This document shows, one piece after another, positions 7,080-8,006 of a DNA stretch of 8,006 nucleotides (position 1 is its first letter; each line of letters starts with the position of its first letter). Position numbers and translations under genes: made by a program. The stretch spans positions 1 through 8,006 of the forward strand of contig DNPC01000295.1 of assembly GCA_003501565.1 (NCBI GenBank). Reading direction: 5' to 3'. This DNA is from Planctomycetaceae bacterium. Its GTDB lineage: Bacteria; Planctomycetota; Planctomycetia; Pirellulales; Pirellulaceae. The notes below the pieces were generated by a model, which saw only the letters and a list, made by a program, of their open reading frames with translations, was not told where the DNA came from and ran no database searches.

Positions 7080-8006
7080 TTAAGGGCTCTCCGGTGCTTT
7101 GGTTTCCTTTTCGCCATTTGCGTACGTCTGCCAATGCTGATCGATAAACTTTGGACTAGCTGCCGTGGACGTTACCAAGTAGCGGTAACGGGAACTGTAT
7201 TGCTTTCCGGGAGCGATCTCAAACGGAGCTTCAACCATCGGAGCAAAACAGAAATACGGCTTATTCGGATGGATGCGCACCGGTTGCGGCGCGCGGAAGT
7301 TCAGCGGACTGCCGAAGACGGCAGCCGTTACGTCTTGCTCATCGATCTTGCCAGAGAATGCGACCCAGTTCGGACGTGAGTGGTTTCCTTCCCAGCGATC
7401 CTTGCCTTCACTGGTTACAAACTGCACGTCTCCGGGGGCAATGCTATGATCTCCCGATTCCTTTAACCACTGATCGTTGCCGCGGATCGCCATGCCGCCG
7501 TAATGGTATTTCGCAATGTTGAGGGGCTGGTCTGCGACGCAGCGCTGAATGCTGGCGACGTCGAACAGAAAGTGATCATCGGGCGTCTGATGAACGGTAA
7601 CCGTCCAAACCTCTTGGATCACATCTTGCCATGGGCCATCATTTTTCTTGTTCGCCCTGACCATGAATGCATGTTTGACGCCAAAAGAGACCTTCTTGGG
7701 CTCTCGCTGTAAGGAAACCACCTCGCGAAACTCGATTTTTCCAAGGCCCTTGGCTTGATTCCAAAAATCGATGTTTGTGCCGTTGTAGCTGCTTTTCGTC
7801 CAGGCGAAGAAAAGCGCGTGTTGGTGTGGATGATCGGCCGGGTAGTCGCCGGTTAGCTGCTGACCGGTGGGTGTGAAGACCGGGTGGATGTATCCACTCC
7901 GGCGGAAATGCTTGTTAATACCCTCAGGGGCTGGCCTGGAGATCTTGACGTATTGGAGGACTGGTTTCCCACGCAGCGTGACACGAATGGTGTCATCCGT
8001 TTCGGT
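7080..8006 (-). CDS. DUF6807 (PmoA-type) family protein, 5' end outside window
   Basis: The frame stays open from the stop at 7080-7082 to the right edge, giving at least 308 residues. The GTG at 7719-7721 is an internal Val, because the family hallmarks lie upstream of it: a segment reading VLQYVKISRP (about 7932-7964), SGYIHPVFTPTGQQLTGDYP (7839-7898), DHPHQHALFFAW (7800-7835) and NIDFWNQAKG (about 7746-7775). These match the DUF6807 family (formerly called methane oxygenase PmoA, an annotation without good biochemical support). Downstream are YHYGGMAIRG and RPNWVAFSG, also typical. Planctomycete members are usually exported and sit with carbohydrate-related genes, but the N-terminus is off the window so a signal peptide cannot be checked. 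The C-terminus is short and charged (ends APESP). Function unknown; the His-rich DHPHQH suggests a metal or substrate site by inference. Confidence 0.92.
   Translation of the reverse strand, partial: TETDDTIRVTLRGKPVLQYVKISRPAPEGINKHFRRSGYIHPVFTPTGQQLTGDYPADHPHQHALFFAWTKSSYNGTNIDFWNQAKGLGKIEFREVVSLQREPKKVSFGVKHAFMVRANKKNDGPWQDVIQEVWTVTVHQTPDDHFLFDVASIQRCVADQPLNIAKYHYGGMAIRGNDQWLKESGDHSIAPGDVQFVTSEGKDRWEGNHSRPNWVAFSGKIDEQDVTAAVFGSPLNFRAPQPVRIHPNKPYFCFAPMVEAPFEIAPGKQYSSRYRYLVTSTAASPKFIDQHWQTYANGEKETKAPESP

Overview
The window looks like a piece of a planctomycete chromosome, most likely from the Pirellulaceae (Rhodopirellula/Blastopirellula-like). This is inferred from the gene content and was not tested by a search. 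The content is a housekeeping gene followed by a run of exported esterase, glycosidase and unknown proteins, then a DUF6807 (PmoA-type) protein and a DJ-1/PfpI protein. Base composition is moderate in GC, Shine-Dalgarno sequences are weak or absent, and no tRNA, rRNA, CRISPR array, insertion sequence or phage gene was seen.

Left part, plus strand: the C-terminal half of phosphoenolpyruvate carboxylase (1-1360) enters from the left edge. After 53 bases comes an exported protein of about 308 residues with a DUF4350/glutamine-amidotransferase-like fold (1414-2340). A 196-base gap with a possible promoter follows. Next is a large exported two-esterase protein (2537-4600): an SGNH/sialate-O-acetylesterase-type domain fused to a cysteine-rich alpha/beta-hydrolase domain and a fibronectin-III-like tail. 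It lies 59 bases upstream of an exported DUF5060/DUF4038 glycoside-hydrolase-like protein (4660-6267). The last two probably form a transcription unit that removes acyl groups from a glycan and cleaves it outside the cytoplasm; the substrate cannot be read from the sequence.

Right part, minus strand: a DJ-1/PfpI-family protein (6325-6894) converges on the glycosidase gene across a 57-base gap that holds a small hairpin and a 10-base palindrome. Further right, a DUF6807 protein (7080 to beyond 8006) runs off the edge. Its frame stays open to the last base, so the coding region is longer than its first internal start codon would suggest.

The most useful second-look items are the unusual C-terminus and apparent loss of aspartate-site residues in the carboxylase, the double-esterase fusion with all its mature cysteines in the middle domain, the Lys-Glu in place of Asn-Glu at the acid/base position of the glycosidase, and the uncharacterised His-rich exported protein at 1414-2340. 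No clearly new defence, mobile or RNA system was found.
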